Assembly (NCBI RefSeq): GCF_026151205.1
Contig: NC_087082.1
Location: forward strand, 20,761,283 to 20,825,282
Reading direction: 5' to 3'
Origin: Bolinopsis microptera
Taxonomy: Eukaryota; Ctenophora; Tentaculata; Lobata; Bolinopsidae
Length of the DNA: 64,000 nt
The notes beneath the pieces are model-generated. The model saw nothing but the letters and a program-made list of their open reading frames with translations, had not been told where the DNA came from and ran no database searches. Shown in pieces: positions 49,901 to 59,305 of the stretch. The translations under genes were made by a program, and so were the position numbers. Numbering within the stretch: the first letter of the stretch is position 1; the number at the start of each line of letters is the position of its first letter.

Positions 49901-52900
49901 CAAAAGAACTTCAGTTGGAGTTTAAAGAACATACCATAAACGTTAAGAATTGACAGTGGTATCCGAGTGGCTGGAATCAGGTAAATATCCGGAAGTTATT
50001 CTGCAAGTGTAGGCAGTATCTTCATTGACAAAAGTTCCGTCAACAGCAAGAGTTGATGTCTGTGTCCCTCCGGAGAAGCTTCCTTGGACATGGGTGAACT
50101 TTTCAGCTGGAACTGGTCCTGTACTAGTCCGCCAAGTTACTGTTGCTGTTTCAATAATTCCGATGATAACACAGGATATTGTTGTTGCAGAGCCTTTCTT
50201 TACTTCTTTGTTTACCGATTCAACGTCTGAGTAAGTTTTGGTAATGGTACATTGACAAATTTTACAATTTATAACACTCGTGTGATAATTATATTTCGTC
50301 GTCATGAAAATGATTTAAATTGAAAGTTGATTGTAATATATAAAATCGTTATAAAAACAAAAAAAACTGCATTGCAAAAGAACTTCAGTTGGAGTTTAAA
50401 GAACATACCATAAACGTTAAGATTGACAGTGTATCCGAGTGGCTGAATCAGGTAAAGTCCGGATGTTATTCTGCAAGTGTAGGCAGTATCTCATTGACAA
50501 AAGTTCCGTCAACAGCAAGAGTTGATGTCTGTGTCCCTCCGGAGAAGCTTCCTTGGACATGGGGTGAACTTTCAGCTGAAACCTGTCCTGTACTAGTTCG
50601 CCAAGGTTACTGTGCTGTGGTCAATAATTCCGATATGATAACACAGGATATTGTTGTTGCAGAGCCATTCTTTACTTCTTTGTTTACCGATTCAACGTCA
50701 GAAGTAAGTTTGGGTATGTGGTACTTGACAAATTTTACAATTTATGAACACTCGTGTGCATAAGTTTATATTATTGGTCGTCGTCATGAAAATGATTTAA
50801 ATTGAAGTTTGATTGTAATATATAAATATCGTATAAAAACAAAAAAAAACTGCATTGCAAAAGAACTTCATTGGAGGTTTAAAGAACATACCATAATCGT
50901 TAAGATTGACAGTGGTATCCGAGTGGCTGGAATCAGGTAAAGATCCGGAAGTTATTCTGCAAGTGTAGGCAGTATCTTCATTGACAAAGAGTTCCGTCTA
51001 CAGCAGAGTTGATGTCTGTGTCCCTCCGGAGAAAGCTTCCTTGGACCAGGGATGAACTTTTCAGCTGGAACTGGTCCTGTACTAGTCCCGCCAAGTTACT
51101 GTTGCTGTTTCAATAATTCCGATGATAACACAGGATATTGTTGTTGCAGAGCCTTTCTTTACTTCTTTGTTTACCGATTCAACGTCTGAAGTAAGTTTTG
51201 GTAATGGTACATTGACAAATTTTACAATTTATACACTCGTGTGATAATTATATTTCGTCGTCATGAAAATGATTTAAATTGAAAGTTGATTGTAATATAT
51301 AAAATCGTAATAAAAACAAAAAAAACTGCATTGCAAAAGAACTTCAGTTGGAGTTTAAAGAACATAACCATAAACGTTAAGATTGACATTGGTATCCGAG
51401 TGGCTGGAATCAGGTAAAGATCCGGAAGTTATTCTGCAAGTGTAGGCAGTATCCTTCATTGACAAGAGTTCCGTCTACAGCAAGAGTTGATGTCTGTGTC
51501 CCTCCGGAGAAGCGTCCTTGGACAGGGGTGAACTTTTCAGCTGGAACTGGTCCTGTACTAGTCCGCCAAGTTACTGTTGCTGTTTCAATAATTCCGATGA
51601 TACACAGGATATTGTTGTTTGCAGAGCCTTTCTTCACTTCTTTGTTTACCGATTTCAACATCTGAAGTAAGTTTTGGTAATGGTACATTGGACAAATTTT
51701 ACAATTTATAACACTCGGTGTGAGAATTATAATTTCGTCTTCATCATAATGTTTTAAATTGAAAGTTGATTGTATATATATAATCGTATAAAAACAAAAA
51801 AACTGCATTGCAAAAGAACTTCATTTGGAGTTTAAAGAACATACCATAAACGTTAAGATTGACAGTGGTATCCGAGGTGGCTGGAATCAGGTAAAGATCC
51901 GGAAGTTATTCTGCAAGTGTAGGCAGTATCTTCATTGACAAGAGTTCCGTCTACAGCAAGAGTTGATGTCTGTGTCCCTCCGGAGAAGCTTCCTTGGACA
52001 GGGATGAACTTTTCAGGCTGGAACTGGTCCTGTACTAGTCCGCCAAGTTACTGTTGCTGTTTCAATAATTCCGATGATAACTCAGGATATTGTTGTTGCA
52101 GAGCCTTTCTTTACTTCTTTGTTTACGAATCAACGTCTGAAGTAAGTTTTGGTAATGGTACATTGACAAATTTTACAATATATAAACACTCGTGTGATAA
52201 TTATATTTCGTCGTCCATGAAAATGATTTAAATTGAAAGTTGATTGTAATAGATATAATCGTATAAAAAACAAAAAAAACTGCATTGCAAAAGAACTTCA
52301 GTTGGAGTTTAAAGAACATACCATAAACGTTAAGATTGACAGTGGTATCCGAGTGGCTGGAATCAGGTAAAGATCCGGAAGTTATTCTGCAAGTGTAGGC
52401 AGTATCTTCATTGACAAGAGTTCCGTCTACAGCAAGAGTTGATGTCTGTGTCCCTCCGGAGAAGCTTCCTTGGACAGGGGTGAACTTTTCAGCTGGAACT
52501 GGTCCTGTACTAGTCCGCCAAGTTACTGTTGCTGTTTCAATAATTCCATGATAAACAGGATATTGTTGTTGCAGGAGCCTTTCTTCACTTCTTTGTTACC
52601 GATTCAACAGTCTGAAGTAAGTTTTGGTAATGGTACATTGACAAATTTGACAATTTATAACACTCGTGTGATAATTATATTTCGTCTTCATCATAAGATT
52701 TAAATTGAAAGTTGATTGTAATATTTAAAATCGTATAAAAACAAAAATACTGCATTGCAAAAGAACTTCATTTGGAGTTTAAAGAACATACCATAAACGT
52801 TAAGATTGACAGTGGTATCTGAGTGGCTGGAATCAGGTAAAGATCCGAAGTTATTCTGCAAGTGTAGGCAGTATCTTCATTGACAAGAGTTCCGTCTACA

Positions 52901-55900
52901 GCAAGAGTTGATGTCTGTGTCCCTCCGGAGAAGCTTCCTTGGACATGGGTGAACTTTTCAGCTGGAACTGGTCCTGTACTAGTCCGGCCAAGTTACTGTT
53001 GCTGTTTCATATTCCGATGATAACACAGGATATTGTTGTTGCAGAGCCTTTCTTTACTTCTTTGTTTACCGATTCAACGTCTGAAGTAAGTTTTGGTAAT
53101 GGTACATTTAAAAATTGTGCAATTATAATGCTCGTGTGATAATTGTATTTTGTCTTCATGATAATGATTTAAATTGAAAGTTGATTGTAATATATACAAT
53201 CGTATAAAAACAAAAAAACTGCATTGCAAAAGAACTTCAGTTGGAGTTTAAAGAACATACCATAAACGTTAAGATTGACGGTGGTATCCGAGTGGCTGGA
53301 ATCAGGTAAAGATCCGGAAGTTATTCTGCAAGTGTAGGCAGTATCTTCATTGACCAGAGTTTCGTCTACAGCAAGAGTTGATGTCTGTGTCCCTCCGGAG
53401 AAGCTTCCTTGGACAGGGGTGAACTTTTCAGCTGGAACTGGTCCCTGTACTAGTCTGCCAAGTTTACTGTTACTGTTTCAGTTATTCCGATGATAACACA
53501 GGATATTGTTGTTGTGGCGCCTTTCTTTTCTTCTTTGTTTACCGATTCAACATCTGAAGTAAGTTTTGGTAATGGTACATTTACAAATTTTACAATTTAT
53601 GACACTCGTGTGATAATTGTATTTCGTCGTAATCATATTGATTTAAATTGAAAGTTGATTGTAATATATAAAATCGTATAAATACAAAAAAACCTACATT
53701 GCAAAAGAACTTCAATTGGAGTTTAAAAAACATACCATAAACGTTAAGATTGACGGTGGTATCCGAGTGGCTGGAATCAGGTAAAGATCCGGAAGTTATT
53801 CTGCAAGTGTAAGCAGTATCTTCATTGACAAGAGTTCCGTCTACAGCAAGAGTTGATGTCTGTGTCCCTCCGGAGAAGCTTCCTTGGACAGAGGATGAAC
53901 TTTTCAGCTGGAACTGGTCCTGTACTAGTCCGCCAAGTTACTGTTGCTGTTTCAGTAATTCCGATGATAACACAGGATATTGTTGTTGCGGAGCCTTTCT
54001 TTACTTCTTTGTTTACCGATTCAACGTCTGAAGTAAGTTTTCAGTTTTGGTAATGGTACATTTACAAATTGTTCAATTTATAACACTAACTTGATATAAA
54101 CAGGTTTTTGTTCTGACAATGAGTTAAATTGAAAGTTGATTGTAATATATAAAATCGTATAAAAACAAAAAAACTGCATTGCAAAAGAACTTCAGTTGGA
54201 GTTTAAAGAACATACCATAAACGTTAAGATTGACAGTGGTATCCGAGTGGCTAGAATCAGGTAAAGAACCGGAAGTTACTCTGCAAGTGTACGCAGTATT
54301 TTCATTGACAAGAGTTCCGTCAACAGCAAGAGTTGATGTCTGTTTCCCTCCGGAGAAGCTTCCTTGGACAGGGGTGAACTTTTCAGCTGGAACTGGTCCC
54401 GTACTAGTCTGCCAAGTTACTGTTGCTGTTTCAATAATTCCGATGATAACACAGGATATTGTTGTTGTGGAGCCTTTCTTTACTTCTTTGTTAACTGATT
54501 CAACGTCTGAAGTAAGTTTTGGTAAAGGTTCATTTACAAATTGTGCAATTTATATCGTTCGCATGATTTAAACATTGCATTTATTTATTTACGTAAATTG
54601 AAATTGCCTTTATTTCAAGTTTGTTTGAAACATTTTTTATCCTTTAGAAGTAGCTACCCACTTAAAAAATATTATAAAAACAATATCTTATTTGAAAAGT
54701 TTGTTTTGAAATTGATGAATAGGAGCAACTTAAAATGATAACAAGGGGTCGTTCACATATTACGTAATCAGTTGAGGGGGGGGGGGGGGGGGGGGGTTTC
54801 CGAATGATTACGCTAGTGTAATTTTGACAAAATAGCTATGTGTAAAACTGATTACGGAGGGGGGGGGGGGTAAAAATGTTCCAAAAAATGATTACGTAAT
54901 ATGTGAACGACCCCCAATTGACAGTGTTTTGACGCCATCAACCGAAGGCAAAGTCATCTACACCGCTAAAATCACCCTTGTAACTTTACCATAAAATGTA
55001 CATGTTATGAGTATGACGGGTGTATTTCATGAGCATTTCATATTGGAGAGAGGGTAAAAACATTCATTTATGAATTAATTTTGTTCATCAATATCTTATG
55101 AACACAATATTTACAAAATCTTTTGTGTCATAATGTTTAGAATCGAGGGTAAATAATTGATAGAAATTGGTCTATGATATAAAATTGTACCTAGACTGAT
55201 GAGCTCTATATCTCTTCCGATGATAACTATCTCATATACCCAGACATAGTTATAAGCACTCCCTGTAATAACCACTGTGTCTCCAGTCTTACAATCAGAA
55301 GGAGCGTTGTCAGGTACTGTTCCATCCTCAGAGTACACTGACACGGGCCACCAAGTGGGATAGTGAGTGTAGATGAAACCACTTATACAGGTACACACAT
55401 CTCTCGAGCATGTGTGCTTGTTATACGGGTAATAGTGATAATTAGAGTCCACGTAATGGTGCACCTCCTCTACACAGTAGGTCTTTCCTAGCTTAGCTTT
55501 AAACCAGGGGTCAGAGTCAGAATATGATGTACGAGCGCGTGTGTATAAATTCTTGTCTATGCCATTAGTTGCCACATAACTACTAGAGCTATAGTACGTT
55601 GATGACATAGAGACGGATACAGGTGTTATCTCGTTATCTACTGCAGGTAAAATGTCACCTGAAATATAACCACGATAGATTATATAGTGTTTTAGCACTT
55701 AGTAATAGTACTTTCAGTTTCTATAATTATAGCTATAATTTATTTGATTGTCACATATAGCCTATTAATTCTGGTCAATATCATATGCAAACAATCAGTA
55801 GAAATGAGTTAGAACAGTAAATAATGATTTCTTTTGTAAGGTGGTGCAATGCAACATTTACCTTGAATGGGTAAACACAAAAGAGCCGTTAAGATAATTG

Positions 55901-55913
55901 TTGTTATCTTCAT
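31924..55913 (-). CDS. Giant secreted Ig-superfamily protein: galactose-binding-like domain, 22 tandem Ig cassettes, further Ig domains
   Basis: Exon 1 (55862-55913) encodes the signal peptide MKITTIILTALLCLPIQG. Exon 2 (55191-55658) encodes a discoidin/fucolectin-like domain (ATNGID, TRARTSY, PWFKAKLGK). Twenty-two Ig exons follow (54506 down to 44259). Split and divergent Ig halves follow at 43013-43169, 42666-42858, 42363-42475, 41146-41292, 40624-40768, 40406-40503, 40113-40266 and 39705-39886. Less certain exons lie near 39396-39610, 39205-39290, 38830-38985, 38395-38505, 38140-38285, 33020-33205, 32610-32700, 32236-32335 and 31924-32105. The sum is about 3,100 aa. Most junctions are in phase; the join 43013/42858 is not, and I could not resolve the one before 39610. 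No transmembrane helix or anchor is visible before the stop at 31924, so secretion is inferred. Adhesion or recognition is likely from the domains only. A LINE and a TTAA element lie in its introns. Confidence 0.8.
33291..37976 (+). mobile_element. LINE (non-LTR retrotransposon, L1/Tx1-like), apparently intact at the 3' end
   Basis: The element ends in an A-rich tail (about 37940-37976). A direct repeat reading AACTTTATTAA flanks it at about 33277-33290 and 37976-37987, which is a target-site duplication. It has about 110 bp of leader, one long ORF and about 500 bp of 3' UTR. No separate ORF1 is seen, so it may be 5'-truncated or of a one-ORF type. It sits in an intron of the Ig gene in opposite orientation. 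Confidence 0.88.
33400..37437 (+). CDS. LINE ORF2: APE endonuclease and reverse transcriptase
   Basis: The ORF is uninterrupted for 1,345 codons. The natural start may be the Met at 33664 (MSENDSVGA), since the preceding about 88 residues look like leader. The apurinic-type endonuclease follows: FNCNGL, QESHS, NVYCPN, LAGDWNT, RLDFFLID, SDHSYISLSL, all with the expected catalytic Asn, Glu, Asp and His. A Lys-rich linker follows, then reverse transcriptase with GWDGLTAEF, NWRPITLLNVDYKI, QVDLQRAFDSV, GVHQGSPLSP and the catalytic FADDTDLYL. The C-terminus has a CCHC-type zinc knuckle (CSLCNHNLETISHIFIDC). The protein nicks target DNA and copies its own RNA in place. The overall plan fits the L1/Tx1 group. 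All catalytic motifs are intact, so it may be recently active. Confidence 0.93.
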   Translation: MFKRIKYIYYMGYSSVISAISCLMIHTSTSNKMCDCVCFYHFVFCHCTITTTSFFAILGETVLDSILALLVTNLVKITLERRLISEFTMSENDSVGASLRVGSFNCNGLGNPEKRRSVLGWLLAKPEDIIMVQESHSVVETEDFWRTIWGGDIYFNHGTSKSTGVTFLVKPNSNIKICSHRIITQGRVSLLEIEKDSIKYCLVNVYCPNSNDTYVVENLFLETLGRTRDDYRILAGDWNTILNNNLDKYGGNSSHSNTKRQQYLNQVTADHGISDIFRLSRGNERVYTHVNKQHKTQTRLDFFLIDDSLVNYPVCNADISHGFRSDHSYISLSLQGSPIKRGIGYWKLNNSHLNNESFLSNVREIINETADSNFDSYSGLWDVIKMKIKDFAIRFGKKEKKEKVAKKKKISSDIEEVKKITDFMQKDDLRKKLYDLESQLDGIIKAEVNGAMTRSRIQWTEEGERSTKYFFGLEKSRAKKKSITKLINSDQSVLRTQQDISEHVVNFYHDIFSSTNPNEHEITDYINSSNLDTIDQENADRLDRPISLLEMDSIISKFKKNKSPGWDGLTAEFYKVFWEDIKNILFNSFLESVDNGVMSPSQRLGIITLIPKPKTPIELNYIKNWRPITLLNVDYKIFTHIIKNRILSSLPTLISTRFQKGKSTCDNLILMYLTLEHYHDNQEDTGMIMQVDLQRAFDSVEHKFLFSVLEGMGFGNYLINLVRVAFHAGMSYANVNGHLSSPVHILRGVHQGSPLSPILFLLVSQVLSNKLQYNPYIKGLSINGIDILMSLFADDTDLYLDPSQACVDAVILELNLFGQHSGCKPNISKTKCIPLGATRDNTSLRNYLTSTYGEDMVANEFTALGVKFDNTSSGADLCKMNYHSKLNNASSAINTWSKRDLTLIGKCTIIKSLILSQFTYLIIPLETPDTNTISKIDTMIFHFLWGCKRDKLKRDIVTSPRECGGLGLFYTNDFIIGLKVSLIGKVIDPNFQHAWKNIIINQLLHPNIPTVCIENCLTLKNTGFTFNLLRHYKLWKSISSQSSKSTVNHCVWGSDVITDIGSKLWNDILIDRNIIYLSDFVSEEGNLLSFQQFLRKWGQTSSIISSTQYASIKLGIRRFNNTDTFTSNITFIDTQLSLRFWGGRNTPNSRDTPLTIKGRNIRDTMSKRLDPSTLPPMRNWSANLSLTDIDWISIFTDIFTSFSNNFKLIQYQYKLLHRISTCRYMRYKMKIEKDSPNCSLCNHNLETISHIFIDCPATSSFLQGVNLFIRSNIDANYDDPYRHYLICLNHRDKSVNFINSVCCWFIGRSFQNKEPLFWERYLKHLKLFLLGEKPDIIRCLKDVIP
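43333..44249. mobile_element. TTAA-flanked element with about 200-bp inverted arms, inserted beside the last Ig cassette
   Basis: TTAA at 43333-43336 and 44246-44249 bounds an element whose ends are TTAAGGGGGGGTTCACCCT and its complement. The arms (about 43337-43530 and 44048-44245) contain CGCCAAACGGTGCCCGCGGG and match closely. The middle has no ORF. The right TTAA lies 10 bp past the donor of cassette 1, where the other 21 cassettes read GGAGTTTAAAGAACATACC. Those are natural empty sites that show the insertion at TTAA. Confidence 0.83.
44259..54506 (-). repeat. Array of 22 tandem Ig-domain exon cassettes, period about 472 bp
   Basis: Exon ends (donor side) are at 44259, 44731, 45203, 45674, 46146, 46618, 47090, 47563, 48040, 48516, 48986, 49462, 49935, 50409, 50892, 51369, 51845, 52322, 52792, 53261, 53736 and 54216. 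An intact exon is 291 nt and the intron is about 180 bp. All are phase 1-1, so any number can be skipped without loss of frame. Each encodes one Ig domain of 97 residues: TTISCVIIG (first Cys), VTWRTSTG (core Trp), FSGGTQTSTLAVDG and EDTAYTCRIT (Tyr-x-Cys). Introns repeat as well as exons. Copies 1-6 and 22 keep exactly 291 nt. Copies 7-21 carry scattered single-base indels in exons and introns alike. Copy 10 has a broken donor and copy 14 a broken acceptor. Confidence 0.93.
54745..54914. mobile_element. 170-bp MITE, Harbinger-like ends
   Basis: Inverted ends GGGGTCGTTCACATATTACG match for about 26 bp, flanked by CAA on both sides (3-bp target duplication). The interior has two long G runs and further GATTACG repeats. 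A GGG start and 3-bp duplication fit PIF/Harbinger MITEs. It lies in the intron between the galactose-binding exon and the first Ig cassette. Confidence 0.75.
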
Positions 55914-58280
55914 GATAGGCTGGTCGCTACATAAACATTTTTACTGAAATATTCAGATCAGCCAATTGCTTTAAGTTGATCAACGTTCGCGTTTACAAAA
56001 TTTTTAAGAATCCAACTGAAACGTTACAAAATGCTATGAATCTTAGACAGATTTATAATTTTGAGACGGACGAGTATAACTTCCTTTGAGATTCTAAATG
56101 ATGATATCGAGTCAAAGTCAGAAAAATTTGATAAAGCGAAGGTTACTCTGCCAGTTCCTGAAATACGTTGCAACTAAAGTAGTTAAAAGACACGATCTAG
56201 GCGAGACTTTTCTGCGAAATTATAAAACAAAGCTTCTTCGTGTAGTACGATTAGTAAAATAATAATTTCGCATTTCTGAACATGTCATTAGAGAATTAAA
56301 TCTACGTCACCACCGTAAAAACGTAAAAGTTAAGTTCACTAAAATTCCATGTGGATGACAATGTTTATTTTATCTTACTGCTCATTGTTTCACGTTGACA
56401 GCTTCAACGTGAGTAGTTATTGTAAGTTATTACCAAGTATCGACGAGGATAATTTTTAACTGTGTAATATTCTCAGGAATCGTTTAAGTTTGATGACACG
56501 GTATATGTTTACATAAATGATAAACCATTTTGTTTGAAGATGACGTTTGGCCAATTTGTAACAAGCCAGTTTATATAACTAGTAAGTAACATCTACTTTA
56601 GTACTTAGGTCTAGGACGTCCGGGAGGTTTCATAATAAGGGGGCAGGGGGTCTTCAAATTAGGCGGGTCTGAAAATCCGAGATATTGGCGGACGTCCTCA
56701 GTAATGTCCTCTAAACAGATATGGATTGGAAAAATACCCATGTTACAGGTTACTATACCTCTTCACTGTTTTAATGATATAAATAAATGGCTTCAAATAT
56801 TATGCAGCACAAACTGCTCCCTGCATACAAATTATAGCGAGGTTAGATTGTATCAGTGCAATCAACCTCTTTTATCCGAACACAACTCCTCAATCCCCAT
56901 TCTCAACTGGTAGTGGTATGTATTTCGCCTTTGGAAAATTGAATTTGAAATAGAAACTACTCATTTTTAATGTAGCACTACAAATTAATTGAGCTGTTAG
57001 TACATAGTTTAAACAGTGGTTAAGGGGGCCGGGGGGTCTTCATCAAAATTCTCTCGAAATTGATTTTATAGTTGTTTCTGATAGAGGGGAGTGATATCTA
57101 TCAGCTGCTTTTGGTCTCATGGAAAAATATTGTTCCTAGCCAAAATTATCGCCAGTCAAAGGTCAGCGCTCATGTGTAATTGTATTGCGCGAGCGATTTT
57201 CAATCGCACGCCCTGAAAATCGAGTCTAAAAATCTATCTTCTCCTACATTTTTTGAGCAATCACCCTGAAACTTTCAGGATATGTTCTATGGATCATTTA
57301 GAAGATAACCGTCGAGCTGAATTTTGAGATAGGCCTTAGAAGATTTTTTATTCAATTTTGAAAATCTTGGACCTCATTTTTTGACGATTTTTCCAGGCCC
57401 TCTTAATTATACAGCGGTTGCTTATAGAGAAGAATATCGTTATTAATGAATGGGTTGCATGAGGCTAGCATCAGGTGAATGTTAAGTACTAGTAGATTCT
57501 AATCCAATACAAATGTACAGGGCACAGATTTCTCATAGATGGGTGCTTGAGCTACATAACAACACAAAACTTAGGTCGAAAAACTTCTTATTCATTCAAT
57601 ATGTAAGTATAAAATCAAGTGGCTTAAAATTTTGCTGTCTTAGAAGTTGGAACTGACGATAAGGTTTTATTATCGACGAGTTGAACTAAGATTATGAGAT
57701 CAGCCGAAGATCGACAGTTTTCTTTGTGTTATATATATATAGAGCATGGGCAATTTTACAGCCAGCGACTTTTTTTTCTGATATTAACTTGATATCTACA
57801 CGACAAATTAAAACAAGCAATTTGAGAATTCCAAGAGAACTCTAAGTACAAGAATATGAAATTGGTGGGAAAACGGTCAAACATGGATTGAACTCGATGT
57901 GAATTATATATCATTATGCAACATGCATTTGGTAAAAATCTACTGAACGAATTACAGATGTGATTTTATACTGATCAACTAGGATTGAAAAAATTTAGTT
58001 TCTATTCCGTTTTGCAGTGTGTTATCACAGACACAATGTTAAAATAACCGAGGATCAAACAAACATTTAGCTTTCCGTACTTATCATCAAAAACAAAATG
58101 AGATTGCCATGAAATTAATTGAAATCGAGCAAATGTAATACCATTCTTTAAACAACCAAATCTACAAACAAATTAATGGTACAATTTTTTTTTTTTTCGA
58201 ATCGCTCAATGGACATTGAATTCAAAACAATTAATACCAAATCTAATCAATAATATTAATAACTTAATAATTTAAAACTG
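55914..58280. other. Upstream region of the Ig gene; AT-rich, no gene seen
   Basis: This holds the promoter side of the Ig gene. Short ORFs here (for example 56704-56913) show no family marks. A G/C-rich stretch near 56600-56700 (GACGTCC palindromic pieces) and several AT tracts are the only structure I see. Nothing supports a coding or RNA gene. Confidence 0.45.
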
Positions 58281-58873
58281 GCCAGTGGCGAAATCTATAA
58301 GTATACTATACTTTAAACTTGACGAAATCTCCTTGGCAACGCGGGGACAAGCTCACGCTATAAGTATACTATAATTATTCATAACTTGGGTTGTGATTGA
58401 TATTGTGATTGTTATTTTGAAAACTTGTCGTTTAGAGAATCCAAATACTTACAAAGTAGTCGTTATTGTCAAATAAAATCCTTAATTTCTACAGTACAAC
58501 AGAGCTTACTAAATGATGAAGAGAAATTAAAACATAACTTTTTTAAACAAAGCTTTCGACTAGTACTGTAGCGGGTTTCTAGTAAATTATATTCGATAGC
58601 AATATCTGGCCAGCAAATTAACAATCGAAATTTTATCGTTTATTATGTCGAAAAAGTCGCAATCATGTCTGAAATTTGGTGGCCCCCGTAAAAACTTCAC
58701 TTTGCTAAGTAAAAAGGAAACTGAAGTAATAATTATCAGGACAACAATAGTATAAATCGATAAAAAGTCTCATACAGTCCGTAGAAAATTGTAAAAACCA
58801 TTTAAGTATAACTATTAACAAAATTTAATTAAAAATGAAATAAGCTGTAATATTCAATGGCGTAAGTCATGCG
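58281..58873. repeat. Right arm of the long inverted repeat (partner 1-600)
   Basis: Reverse complement of 1-600, about 58 kb apart. It includes the shared short coding-like stretch (YFKLDEISLATRG, plus strand here). It lacks the about 55-bp insert of the left copy. The exact outer end cannot be judged because the left copy is cut by the window edge. Confidence 0.85.
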
Positions 58874-59305
58874 CTGAGTGTCCAGAAAAATTAGCTAATA
58901 TTGAAATCAAACAGCACCGAAAAAGAAATCATGCCGTAGCTTCCTTGTTACTTGTCTACGATTTCCTAAGGCTAAGGGCCCGCATGTTTTCCAATCTTGA
59001 ACTCCTGTGTTACTTGGGTAGCACAAACGGTGTTTGAATTACGCCACTGATACGATTACGGTTCTACGGGTTTATTAACTTTTTTCCATGTATTAAATCG
59101 ATGATAACCAAGGGACGTAATCGGTTGTAACAAAGCCGTTTTAAAGGCTCAGAAAAACCAATAACAGCCAAATTATTACCGAAATACGGTACATAGATAA
59201 AATTCACATTTTAATCGGTGGTATCGAAATAACAAACCCAGTCTCGGAAGGAACGACACAGAATTAAGTCCCAATCTCATTTCACTAGAGAACAAGTTGG
59301 TTCCT
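58874..59305. other. Non-coding stretch
   Basis: 3' flank of the minus-strand gene that ends at 59306. I see no coding sequence or clear repeat. Confidence 0.4.
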
